A stretch of 5,017 nt of DNA, from positions 1-5,017 of the forward strand of contig JAGVJT010000197.1 of the NCBI GenBank assembly GCA_020050955.1. Reading direction: 5' to 3'. The position numbers were made by a program, and so were the translations under genes. This document shows, piece by piece, positions 1 to 5,017 of this stretch. A model generated the notes under the pieces. That model did not search any database. It worked only from the letters and a program-made list of their open reading frames with translations, and was not told the origin of the DNA. The DNA is from Legionellales bacterium (GTDB lineage: Bacteria; Pseudomonadota; Gammaproteobacteria; Legionellales; Legionellaceae). Each line of letters opens with the position of its first letter. Positions within the stretch are counted from its first letter, which is position 1.

Positions 1-266
1 AAGATATGGTGTTGATTTATATTTCTGTGGAAGGGATAAAGCAGGGAGAATTGATTGAAGAAAGTTATGTTAAAAAGATTTTGCCGATGAAAATTGCTGG
101 GCTTTTATGGTCAGCCATTCAAGTAAGCACGGCATCAAGCGTCTGTGCTATTGTGGATTTAGTATTGCACCAGCAAGCGCTTTATCAAGGCCTCATCTCT
201 CAAGAGCAATTTCAGCTCTCAAGTTTTTTGAGTAATCGATTTGGCCGTTATTATGATATGGAGTAA
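1..266 (+). CDS. Saccharopine dehydrogenase-like protein, C-terminal fragment (5' end outside window)
   Basis: The reading frame is open from the left edge (first complete codon GAT at position 3) to TAA at 264-266, so only about 87 C-terminal residues are visible. The internal ATG at position 6 is not the start. By recalled similarity, the stretch WSAIQVSTASSVCAIVDLVL and the ending FLSNRFGRYY resemble the C-terminal domain of bacterial saccharopine dehydrogenases (Sacchrp_dh_C type). These split saccharopine into L-glutamate and 2-aminoadipate 6-semialdehyde with NAD(P)+. The Rossmann domain and catalytic residues lie outside the window, so cofactor and exact substrate cannot be read here. 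The next gene starts 3 nt downstream and encodes the enzyme that oxidises the semialdehyde product, which supports the assignment. A related dehydrogenase of the same superfamily, such as carboxynorspermidine dehydrogenase, is the main alternative but fits the neighbour less well. Confidence 0.75.
   Translation, partial: DMVLIYISVEGIKQGELIEESYVKKILPMKIAGLLWSAIQVSTASSVCAIVDLVLHQQALYQGLISQEQFQLSSFLSNRFGRYYDME
260..263 (+). promoter_or_regulatory. Ribosome binding site of the ALDH7 gene, inside the upstream gene
   Basis: GGAG lies 6 nt before the ATG at 270 and overlaps the last codons of the upstream reading frame, whose stop is at 264-266. With a gap of 3 nt between the genes, translation is probably coupled and the two genes co-transcribed. 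Confidence 0.7.
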
Positions 267-269
267 GTC

Positions 270-1799
270 ATGGAAAAGCTTTTTCAAGCGTTAAAAATTG
301 ACGTGAACAATGCGGGTGCTTACAGTGGTTACGGATGGCAGCAGTTGTGTTCTACAACATCGTTATGGCCTTCATATAACCCAACAACAGGCATGGTATT
401 AGCTAATATCAGTGCTCCAACACAAGATGACTATCAGATGCTCATGGAGCGTTTAGGTAATGCTTATGATACATGGCGAACAACACCTGCACCATGCCGG
501 GGTAATATTATAAGAGAGATAGGGGAGCAATTACGACAACACAAAGAAGTATTAGGCTATCTTATTGCGCTTGAAATGGGAAAATCGAAACAAGAAGGAG
601 AGGGCGAAGTACAGGAAATGATTGACATGGCCGATTTTGCGGTTGGTCAATCACGCATGCTCTATGGTAAAACAATGCATTCGGAGCGACCTTTACATCG
701 CATGTATGAGCAATGGCATCCTCTTGGTATTGTGGGTATTATCACCGCGTTCAACTTTCCAATGGCGGTTTGGGCATGGAATGCATTTATTGCGGCGATC
801 TGCGGGAATGTAGTGCTTTGGAAGCCTTCTAATAAAGCACCATTGTGTGCTATTGCTCTTCATAAATTATGTGCGGATGTATTAAAAAAAAATCATGCCC
901 CTGATATTTTCGCTTTGATTTTGTCAGACACATACGATATCGTTGACATGATGACAGATGACACGCGCATGCCGCTATTATCCTTCACAGGCTCAACTGC
1001 AGTTGGTAAAAAAATAGCATCACGTGTTGCAAGCCGTCTTGGTCGAAGCATTTTAGAGCTAGGTGGTAATAATGCGGTAATTATCGATAAAACAGCTAAT
1101 TTAAAGCTAGCCATTCCATCGATTGTGTTTGGTGCATTAGGCACATCAGGGCAACGTTGTACTTCAACACGGCGTGTATTTGTTCACGAATCGTTGTATC
1201 AAGATGTAATCGCACAATTAAAACATGCTTATGCGCAAGTTAAGCCTGGAAACCCACTTGATGAAGAGTCTCTCATGGGGCCTTTAATCGATCAAGACGC
1301 AGTAAATCGTTACAAACATGCCTTAGTACGTGTTCAACAAGAAGGAGGAAGTATCTTGTTTGGTGGGCGCGTGCTTAAAGAGCGAGCAGGTTATTTTGTT
1401 GAGCCAACACTTGTTTGTGGTTTAAAAAATGACTCGCCATTAGTTCAAGAAGAAACGTTCGCGCCGATTTTGTATGTGATGAGCTATCGTACTTTAGAAG
1501 AGGCTGTTTCTTATCAAAATGCTGTGTCGCAAGGATTATCTTCGGCTTTATTCACAAGCTCACTTCAGCATGCAGAATATTATCTTGGCACAGAAGGCAG
1601 TGATTGTGGCATTGCTAATATTAATATTGGTACATCGGGTGCTGAAATAGGCGGCGCATTTGGTGGTGAAAAAGACACAGGTGGTGGACGAGAGTCTGGA
1701 TCTGATGCATGGAAGGCGTACATGCGTCGACAAACCAATACCATTAATTGGGGCGACGCACTTCCGTTGGCACAAGGGATTAAGTTTGATTTGGTGTGA
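270..1799 (+). CDS. Aldehyde dehydrogenase family 7 (antiquitin/AmaB-like), 2-aminoadipate 6-semialdehyde dehydrogenase
   Basis: A cytosolic NAD(P)+-dependent enzyme predicted to oxidise L-2-aminoadipate 6-semialdehyde (in equilibrium with piperideine-6-carboxylate) to L-2-aminoadipate in lysine degradation. The 509 residues match the length of cytosolic human ALDH7A1, and similarity runs end to end. Visible landmarks are Asn162 in TAFNFP (oxyanion hole), Lys185 in LWKPS (cofactor), GSTAVG at 241-246, general base Glu263 in LELGGNNA, nucleophile Cys297 in GQRC and Glu395 in EETFAP (cofactor ribose). The C-terminal block TSGAEIGGAFGGEK, GGGRESGSDAWK and the ending LPLAQGIKF are nearly identical to antiquitin. 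They include the Ser-Gly-Ala loop that recognises the aminoadipate carboxylate in ALDH7. These traits separate it from generic betaine- or succinate-semialdehyde dehydrogenases. It is the last gene of its operon, facing the convergent mltD gene. A run of nine A residues lies at 884-892 without breaking the frame. The symbol amaB is used for pseudomonad homologues, but naming varies, so none is given. Confidence 0.93.
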   Translation: MEKLFQALKIDVNNAGAYSGYGWQQLCSTTSLWPSYNPTTGMVLANISAPTQDDYQMLMERLGNAYDTWRTTPAPCRGNIIREIGEQLRQHKEVLGYLIALEMGKSKQEGEGEVQEMIDMADFAVGQSRMLYGKTMHSERPLHRMYEQWHPLGIVGIITAFNFPMAVWAWNAFIAAICGNVVLWKPSNKAPLCAIALHKLCADVLKKNHAPDIFALILSDTYDIVDMMTDDTRMPLLSFTGSTAVGKKIASRVASRLGRSILELGGNNAVIIDKTANLKLAIPSIVFGALGTSGQRCTSTRRVFVHESLYQDVIAQLKHAYAQVKPGNPLDEESLMGPLIDQDAVNRYKHALVRVQQEGGSILFGGRVLKERAGYFVEPTLVCGLKNDSPLVQEETFAPILYVMSYRTLEEAVSYQNAVSQGLSSALFTSSLQHAEYYLGTEGSDCGIANINIGTSGAEIGGAFGGEKDTGGGRESGSDAWKAYMRRQTNTINWGDALPLAQGIKFDLV

Positions 1800-1848
1800 T
1801 TTTTGAGGGTGTGCCAGAAAATAAAAGTGCATGAGGTGTTCTGATTGT

Positions 1849-3273
1849 TCAAGCAAATCTCAAAATCTGCCCTGGTTTTAACGCTTGACGTTTAAGGCCA
1901 GGGTTAAGTTCTAGCAGTTGATGAAGTGTTAGGTGATGGTCAGATGCAATACGGCTGAGATTATCACCAGATTTAACGCGGTATAATTTTTGTTGTGTGG
2001 ATTTCCAAATCGTCAGTGTTTGACCGGGCTTGAGTGAAGCATTTGCACTTAATTGATTCCATGTTCTAATTTGCTGTGCTGCGACATTGTATTTCTTTTC
2101 TAATGCAAGAAGTGACTCATTTTTTTGTACGATATGCACAACTTTATATTGCTTTAGTGGCAATAGTCGTGTTGCTTGAGCCTTGTTTGGTACAGCTTGA
2201 GCTGTTTGCTGGGGTTTTTTATCAGGGATAAGAACATATTGCCCCTTTTGAACAGCATTTGATTTGAGTTGGTTTAGCTCTTTAATCAAGTTAATACTTG
2301 TATGGTATTTTCGTGCAATCAAATTGAGATTATCGCCCGCACTCACTTGATGGCGTTTCCAGCTGATGCGTTCTTCAATCGGAAGATTGGCTAAATTACG
2401 GCTAAAATCCTCAACACGATCAGCTGGGATGAGTAACTTATAAGGGCGATAAGGTGCGGTTGCCCAGTGATTGTATCCAGGATTTAATTTGATTAAATCT
2501 TTATAAGAAATGCCAGCTAATTTTGCTGCGTGATTGAGATCAATTTGGCTGCCGATATTCACTTCTTCAAAATAAGGGGCATGAGGGATGTAAGGTAACT
2601 CAACATGATATTTGCTTGGGTGTTGAATGATTTCTGCTAATGCAAGTAAGCGTGGAATATAGGCACGGGTTTCTTGTGGCACACTGAGCGACCAAAAGTA
2701 CACTTGTTGATGAGACGCTTGACTGCTGCTTTTAATAATGCGAGACATCGTGCCTTCGCCACAGTCGTAAGCGGCAAAAGCAAGTAACCAATTACCATTA
2801 AAAAATTTATTTAAATAGGCAAGATAATTAAGGGCTGCATCTGTGGATGGACCAATGCTGCGTCGTTCATCAGCCCACCAATCACGTTTAATCCCCAGAT
2901 CATTACTTGTTTCAGGCATCAATTGCCATAAGCCTGCAGCACCTGCACCGGAGTAAGCAAAAGGATCAAATGAGCTTTCTATCATCGGAATCAGTGCGAT
3001 CTCCCCAGGGAGATGGCGGCGTTTAATTTCCGTGACAATGTGATAAATATAAGGTTCTGCTTTTGCAAGTTGGCCGAGATAGTTGGGATGCGTCATTAGC
3101 CAACGTAATTGAGCTTGTACTTCGGGACGATGAACGTCGTGATTTAAGGTTAATTGTTGACGTAATACTTTCCATACATCAGGCGTTGCTGCTTGTGTAC
3201 AAAAAGAAAAAGCGTAGAAAATAATAAACACGACGCTTATTTTAAGAGTTTTTAAAATATGATGTAATCGCAT
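1849..3273 (-). CDS. mltD: MltD-like lytic murein transglycosylase with three LysM repeats
   Basis: Predicted to cleave the MurNAc-GlcNAc bond of peptidoglycan, leaving 1,6-anhydro-MurNAc, in the periplasm during wall remodelling. Of 474 residues, about 1-28 form a signal peptide (basic and His-containing start, hydrophobic 12-24, plausible cleavage after TQA at 28). The SLT/GH23 domain spans about 70-215, with catalytic Glu99 in PMIESSFDP, then GAGAAGLWQLMP at 109-120, AYDCGEG at 168-174 and a PQETRAYIP stretch. E. coli MltD has the same blocks in the same order, with AYNSGEG in place of AYDCGEG. A degenerate LysM-like segment lies at about 235-285, then clear LysM repeats at about 306-351, 378-423 and 429-474. 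E. coli MltD is a lipoprotein. Here the only early Cys (25) sits in FSFC, which is not a lipobox, so a soluble or LysM-tethered periplasmic form is likely. The ATG at 3273 gives a complete signal peptide but has no recognisable Shine-Dalgarno sequence, and no better in-frame start precedes the domain. Confidence 0.92.
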   Translation of the reverse strand: MRLHHILKTLKISVVFIIFYAFSFCTQAATPDVWKVLRQQLTLNHDVHRPEVQAQLRWLMTHPNYLGQLAKAEPYIYHIVTEIKRRHLPGEIALIPMIESSFDPFAYSGAGAAGLWQLMPETSNDLGIKRDWWADERRSIGPSTDAALNYLAYLNKFFNGNWLLAFAAYDCGEGTMSRIIKSSSQASHQQVYFWSLSVPQETRAYIPRLLALAEIIQHPSKYHVELPYIPHAPYFEEVNIGSQIDLNHAAKLAGISYKDLIKLNPGYNHWATAPYRPYKLLIPADRVEDFSRNLANLPIEERISWKRHQVSAGDNLNLIARKYHTSINLIKELNQLKSNAVQKGQYVLIPDKKPQQTAQAVPNKAQATRLLPLKQYKVVHIVQKNESLLALEKKYNVAAQQIRTWNQLSANASLKPGQTLTIWKSTQQKLYRVKSGDNLSRIASDHHLTLHQLLELNPGLKRQALKPGQILRFA

Positions 3274-3313
3274 AGCATAAGTCGTTGATGGTGTAATAGG
3301 AAAAGCCTGAAAT

Positions 3314-3319
3314 GTTATA
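3314..3319 (-). promoter_or_regulatory. Possible -10 element for mltD
   Basis: Read on the minus strand this is TATAAC, 5 of 6 matches to TATAAT, placed so that transcription would begin about 34 nt before the mltD ATG. At 17 nt upstream the -35 position falls in a run of T residues (A on the plus strand, 3337-3342), a poor match. One arm of a short inverted repeat overlaps it. This is the best candidate in the gap but weak. Confidence 0.25.
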
Positions 3320-3337
3320 GTAAGCTGGATTCTACTA
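3318..3337. repeat. Short inverted repeat TAGTA-N10-TACTA between the divergent genes
   Basis: The arms TAGTA (3318-3322) and TACTA (3333-3337) are exact reverse complements around a 10-nt spacer. The left arm overlaps the possible mltD -10 hexamer, so a bound dimeric regulator could block or modulate that promoter. Five-base arms arise readily by chance in AT-rich DNA, so this is a candidate operator only. Confidence 0.2.
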
Positions 3338-3387
3338 AAAAAATCGTTAGGAATAAACCCTTGTAGACTTAAACATGAACAATTAGT

Positions 3388-3417
3388 TTCAAATTTTATT
3401 TGTTATTGCGCTATAAT
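3388..3417 (+). promoter_or_regulatory. Sigma-70-type promoter of the small His-rich gene
   Basis: A perfect TATAAT at 3412-3417 is preceded, after an 18-nt spacer, by TTCAAA at 3388-3393 (4 of 6 matches to TTGACA). Transcription would start near 3424, giving a leader of about 25 nt that consists mostly of the hairpin at 3433-3448. The surrounding DNA is very AT-rich, as expected for a promoter. The -10 is strong evidence, the -35 moderate. Confidence 0.6.
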
Positions 3418-3432
3418 TCAAATAACAACATC

Positions 3433-3448
3433 ATGAACAGGAGTTCAT
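3433..3448 (+). promoter_or_regulatory. Leader hairpin with the Shine-Dalgarno in its loop; candidate CsrA site
   Basis: ATGAAC (3433-3438) and GTTCAT (3443-3448) are exact reverse complements separated by the 4-nt loop AGGA. AGGAG at 3439-3443 is also the Shine-Dalgarno sequence, 6 nt before the ATG at 3450. A 6-bp stem showing a GGA-containing loop over the ribosome binding site is the typical architecture of a CsrA/RsmA target. It does not fully match the usual target: the loop-closing context is C-AGGA-G, where ANGGAN is preferred. The stem is seen directly; binding by CsrA is inferred. The hairpin may simply modulate ribosome access. Confidence 0.4.
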
Positions 3449-3449
3449 A

Positions 3450-3665
3450 ATGAGTTTACGAAGAGGCCATGATCATCACAAACATCATGAGCATGCTGAT
3501 GATGTTTATTTGTCTGATTTTGAATACCATGAAGATGCTGATTCCAAACTGCATCGTCAACGCGTGCGTAAACTTTTGGAAGAGCGACTTGAGAAAAAAC
3601 GTTTGAAAAAAGAAATGGATGATTTTGATGAAGATGAGTTTGATTGGGAAGACAATCAGCGATAA
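3450..3665 (+). CDS. Small charged protein with a His-rich N-terminus (hypothetical; possibly PA3496-like)
   Basis: A 71-residue soluble protein without signal peptide or membrane segment. The first 15 residues hold six histidines (7, 9, 10, 12, 13, 15), with two more at 27 and 35. Residues about 34-57 are rich in Arg, Lys, Glu and Leu (QRVRKLLEERLEKKRLKK) and should form an amphipathic helix. Residues 57-68 are strongly acidic with aromatic residues (DDFDEDEFDWED). The helix-plus-acidic-tail pattern recalls short gammaproteobacterial proteins of the PA3496 family, but I cannot confirm membership, and the His-rich head would be an addition. Metal binding by the histidines is possible but untested. 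The start is well supported by AGGAG 6 nt upstream and a perfect TATAAT about 32 nt upstream. The gene stands alone between its own promoter and a probable separate promoter for the response regulator gene. Confidence 0.8.
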   Translation: MSLRRGHDHHKHHEHADDVYLSDFEYHEDADSKLHRQRVRKLLEERLEKKRLKKEMDDFDEDEFDWEDNQR

Positions 3666-3693
3666 ATGTTTATTGCATTAATCAAAAATCTCA

Positions 3694-3722
3694 TTGTAAT
3701 CAATCTTAAGACTTGCTAACAT
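3694..3722 (+). promoter_or_regulatory. Probable promoter of the letA/gacA-uvrC pair
   Basis: TTGTAA at 3694-3699 and TAACAT at 3717-3722 (each 4 of 6 consensus matches) are separated by exactly 17 nt. The -10 is preceded by TGC, giving an extended -10. Transcription would start near 3729, leaving a leader of about 38 nt before the TTG start at 3768. This start site lies close to or just upstream of the GTG at 3738, which would leave that codon almost no leader. No terminator is visible after the small gene, so read-through from upstream is also possible. Confidence 0.4.
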
Positions 3723-3755
3723 CGGCGCATCTTTTGTGTGCATTACCGTGCTACC

Positions 3756-3761
3756 AAGGAG
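3756..3761 (+). promoter_or_regulatory. Ribosome binding site that fixes the TTG start of the response regulator
   Basis: AAGGAG is a near-perfect Shine-Dalgarno sequence 6 nt before TTG at 3768-3770. The alternative in-frame GTG at 3738 has no comparable site and would add ten residues not expected in this family. Confidence 0.8.
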
Positions 3762-3767
3762 CGTTGT

Positions 3768-4418
3768 TTGATCAGAATACTTATCGTTGATGACCATGCA
3801 TTGGTTCGAATGGGCATTCGACGGTTATTAGATGATCTTCCTGATATGCAAGTCATTGCTGAAGCACAAAACGGCGATGTGGCGCTTAATTTAGCAAAAA
3901 AAAACCGACCGGATGTGATTCTACTCGACATGAAAATGCCAGGCATGGATGGTTGGGAAGTCACGCGACGATTAAAAAAAACCGATCCTAAAGTCAAGAT
4001 TATTGTGTTAAGCGCTATCTCAACAGAACTTTTTCCGGCACGTATCTTACAGTTAGGTGCCATGGGTTATCTGACCAAAGAATCAAGCATGGAAGAAATG
4101 GTGCTTGCCATTCGAAAGGTTGCCCAAGGAGAACGATATGTCAGCGTGGAAGTTGCGCAAAAGATGGCAATAAGCAGTTTGCAAACAGAAGAAGAAACGC
4201 CGTTTAATCGACTCTCTGAGCGTGAAATGCAAGTGATGCTGATGTTGGCCAAGGGTTTAACAGTGCAAACCATCGCGAAGCATTTATTTTTAAGCACCAA
4301 AACAGTGAATGGTTATCGATATCGCATGTTTGAAAAGTTAAACATTAAGAATGATATTGAGTTAATTTATTTAGCCATGAAACATCGTGTTATTGAACAA
4401 CCCGCAGATGCAACCTGA
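3768..4418 (+). CDS. letA: LetA/GacA/UvrY-type response regulator (NarL/FixJ family)
   Basis: A 216-residue two-component regulator. In this family a hybrid sensor kinase (LetS/GacS/BarA) phosphorylates it, and it then activates small RNAs that sequester CsrA/RsmA, switching post-exponential, virulence or motility programmes. The receiver domain (about 1-120) has the acidic pair Asp8-Asp9, phospho-acceptor Asp54 in LLDMKMPG, switch Ser82 and Lys104 in LTKES. The LuxR-type helix-turn-helix (about 147-205) contains [30 protein letters not shown] and LNIKNDIEL. From the TTG start the protein begins [17 protein letters not shown], matching the usual family N-terminus and placing the Asp at 54 as in GacA. 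A GTG at 3738 would give 226 residues with an unlikely extension. The downstream overlap with uvrC is the conserved gacA/uvrY-uvrC order. Two A-runs (nine at 3896-3904, eight at 3974-3981) lie in the receiver region. The symbol could equally be gacA or uvrY depending on taxon. Confidence 0.93.
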   Translation: MIRILIVDDHALVRMGIRRLLDDLPDMQVIAEAQNGDVALNLAKKNRPDVILLDMKMPGMDGWEVTRRLKKTDPKVKIIVLSAISTELFPARILQLGAMGYLTKESSMEEMVLAIRKVAQGERYVSVEVAQKMAISSLQTEEETPFNRLSEREMQVMLMLAKGLTVQTIAKHLFLSTKTVNGYRYRMFEKLNIKNDIELIYLAMKHRVIEQPADAT

Positions 4419-5017
4419 TCTTTCTGATTATCTAAAAAACCTTCCAGCGGATCCTGGCGTCTATCGCATGCGGGATAAAGAGGGTCATATTTTATATGTT
4501 GGTAAAGCAAGTAATTTAAAAAAGCGCGTGACAAGCTATTTTCGTCAGCACCATCAAAGTGCTAAAACAACAGCTCTTGTGAATCAAATTGTTTCTATTG
4601 ATGTGAGTGTCACTCGCAGTGAAACAGAAGCATTGCTTCTTGAAAGCAATCTCATTAAAGCGCTACGCCCTAAATACAATGTGCTTATGCGTGATGACAA
4701 ATCATACCCTTATCTTCACATCAATTCGACGCATGCATTTCCAGGGATGACCATGGTGCGATGCAAGGAAAAACCAAAAACATCCGATTATTTAGGCCCA
4801 TACCCAGGTGTTTTGGCATTAAAAGAAACACTCAACGTGATTCAAAAAATATTTAAAATTCGCAATTGCCATGAGCATGAATTTAATGCGCGCTCGCGTC
4901 CTTGTTTACAATACCAACTTCAGCGATGCAGTGCACCTTGTGTTGGTTTTGTTTCACAAGAGCATTATCAACAAGCGGTGCGTGATGCACTGGCTTTTTT
5001 AAATGGAAAATCACAAG
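4408..5017 (+). CDS. uvrC: UvrC, excinuclease ABC subunit C, N-terminal part (3' end outside window)
   Basis: UvrC makes the two incisions flanking a lesion bound by UvrA-UvrB in nucleotide excision repair. The 203 visible residues, about a third of the usual 600 or so, cover the N-terminal GIY-YIG nuclease responsible for the 3' incision. Visible are GVY at 17-19, [11 protein letters not shown] at 30-40 (Tyr19, Tyr30 and Arg40 in the active site) and [14 protein letters not shown] with the metal-binding Glu79. Then come [14 protein letters not shown] and a cysteine cluster at 154, 166, 174 and 178. The cluster has the same spacing and numbering as the four cysteines reported to hold a 4Fe-4S cluster in E. 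coli UvrC. The ATG lies inside the letA frame, overlapping its last 11 nt, with no clear Shine-Dalgarno sequence, so translation probably depends on coupling to letA. The frame is open to the window end without a stop. The second nuclease domain, the UvrB-binding segment and the helix-hairpin-helix domain lie beyond it. Confidence 0.96.
   Translation, partial: MQPDLSDYLKNLPADPGVYRMRDKEGHILYVGKASNLKKRVTSYFRQHHQSAKTTALVNQIVSIDVSVTRSETEALLLESNLIKALRPKYNVLMRDDKSYPYLHINSTHAFPGMTMVRCKEKPKTSDYLGPYPGVLALKETLNVIQKIFKIRNCHEHEFNARSRPCLQYQLQRCSAPCVGFVSQEHYQQAVRDALAFLNGKSQ

Noticed and set aside
235..272. Possible separate promoter for the ALDH7 gene
   Set aside because: The gap is 3 nt and the sequence before it is coding; no paired -35/-10 stood out, so co-transcription with the upstream gene is simpler.
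622..813. Plus-strand +1-frame open frame of 63 codons within the ALDH7 gene
   Set aside because: It lies out of frame inside a clearly coding region, and its translation shows no family resemblance.
893..1144. Minus-strand open frame of 83 codons within the ALDH7 gene
   Set aside because: It is antisense to the cofactor-binding and LELGGNNA region, which explains the sequence fully; no start signal or familiar motif.
1800..1848. Possible bidirectional terminator between the convergent ALDH7 and mltD genes
   Set aside because: I looked for a GC-rich stem followed by T residues on either strand and found none; the 49-bp gap has only weak, interrupted complementarity.
1560..1856. Two overlapping minus-strand open frames of 98 and 90 codons across the ALDH/mltD junction
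   Set aside because: They lie antisense to the conserved C-terminus of ALDH7, have no ribosome binding site or recognisable protein features, and exist in two frames at once, as expected for shadows of a constrained coding strand.
2720..2770. AYDCGEG in the transglycosylase in place of the E. coli AYNSGEG motif as a sign of inactivity
   Set aside because: The catalytic Glu99 and the GAGAAGLWQLMP block are intact, and Asp at the Asn position is a conservative change that I believe occurs in other MltD-like proteins, so loss of function is not indicated.
3666..3693. Possible terminator after the small His-rich gene
   Set aside because: The stretch is AT-rich but has no stable hairpin with a T-tract, so read-through into letA cannot be excluded.
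3743..4300. Minus-strand open frames antisense to the response regulator (3743-4063 and 4067-4300)
   Set aside because: Both are shadows of the letA/gacA coding sequence, without start signals or sensible protein composition.

Overview
This 5 kb window looks like ordinary chromosome from an AT-rich gammaproteobacterium. The closest fit is the Legionellales (Legionella/Coxiella-like bacteria). That rests on three things: a LetA/GacA-type response regulator directly upstream of uvrC, an MltD-type lytic transglycosylase with LysM repeats, and the moderate AT bias. The assignment comes from recalled protein similarity only. There is no rRNA, tRNA, CRISPR array, insertion sequence or other mobile element.

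Layout. (1) Positions 1-1799 (+) hold the 3' end of a saccharopine dehydrogenase-like gene. It is followed after 3 nt by a complete ALDH7-family (antiquitin/AmaB-like) aminoadipate-semialdehyde dehydrogenase. Together they form the oxidative end of lysine breakdown through saccharopine. (2) Positions 1849-3273 (-) hold an mltD-like lytic transglycosylase gene convergent with the ALDH gene. It has a signal peptide, an SLT domain and three LysM repeats. (3) Positions 3274-3449 are a 176-bp divergent promoter region, with a perfect TATAAT facing right. (4) Positions 3450-3665 (+) encode a 71-residue protein with a His-rich head, a basic helix and an acidic tail. Its Shine-Dalgarno sequence sits in the loop of a small hairpin. 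(5) Positions 3768-4418 (+) hold a letA/gacA/uvrY-type response regulator whose likely start is a TTG with an excellent ribosome binding site. It overlaps by 11 nt the start of uvrC (4408 to the window end), the excision-repair nuclease subunit, which is cut off by the window edge.

How the genes relate. The two lysine genes act in consecutive steps: saccharopine to glutamate plus aminoadipate semialdehyde, then semialdehyde to 2-aminoadipate. The letA-uvrC pair is the classic conserved gammaproteobacterial arrangement (gacA-uvrC, uvrY-uvrC), so the overlap reflects shared transcription rather than shared function. LetA/GacA normally controls CsrA through small RNAs. It is therefore notable that the small gene just upstream of letA has a leader hairpin presenting AGGA in its loop, a CsrA-like target shape. 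I see no convincing novel multi-gene system. The best leads are this leader, the small His-rich protein, the TTG start and A-runs of letA, and the absence of a lipobox in the MltD homologue.
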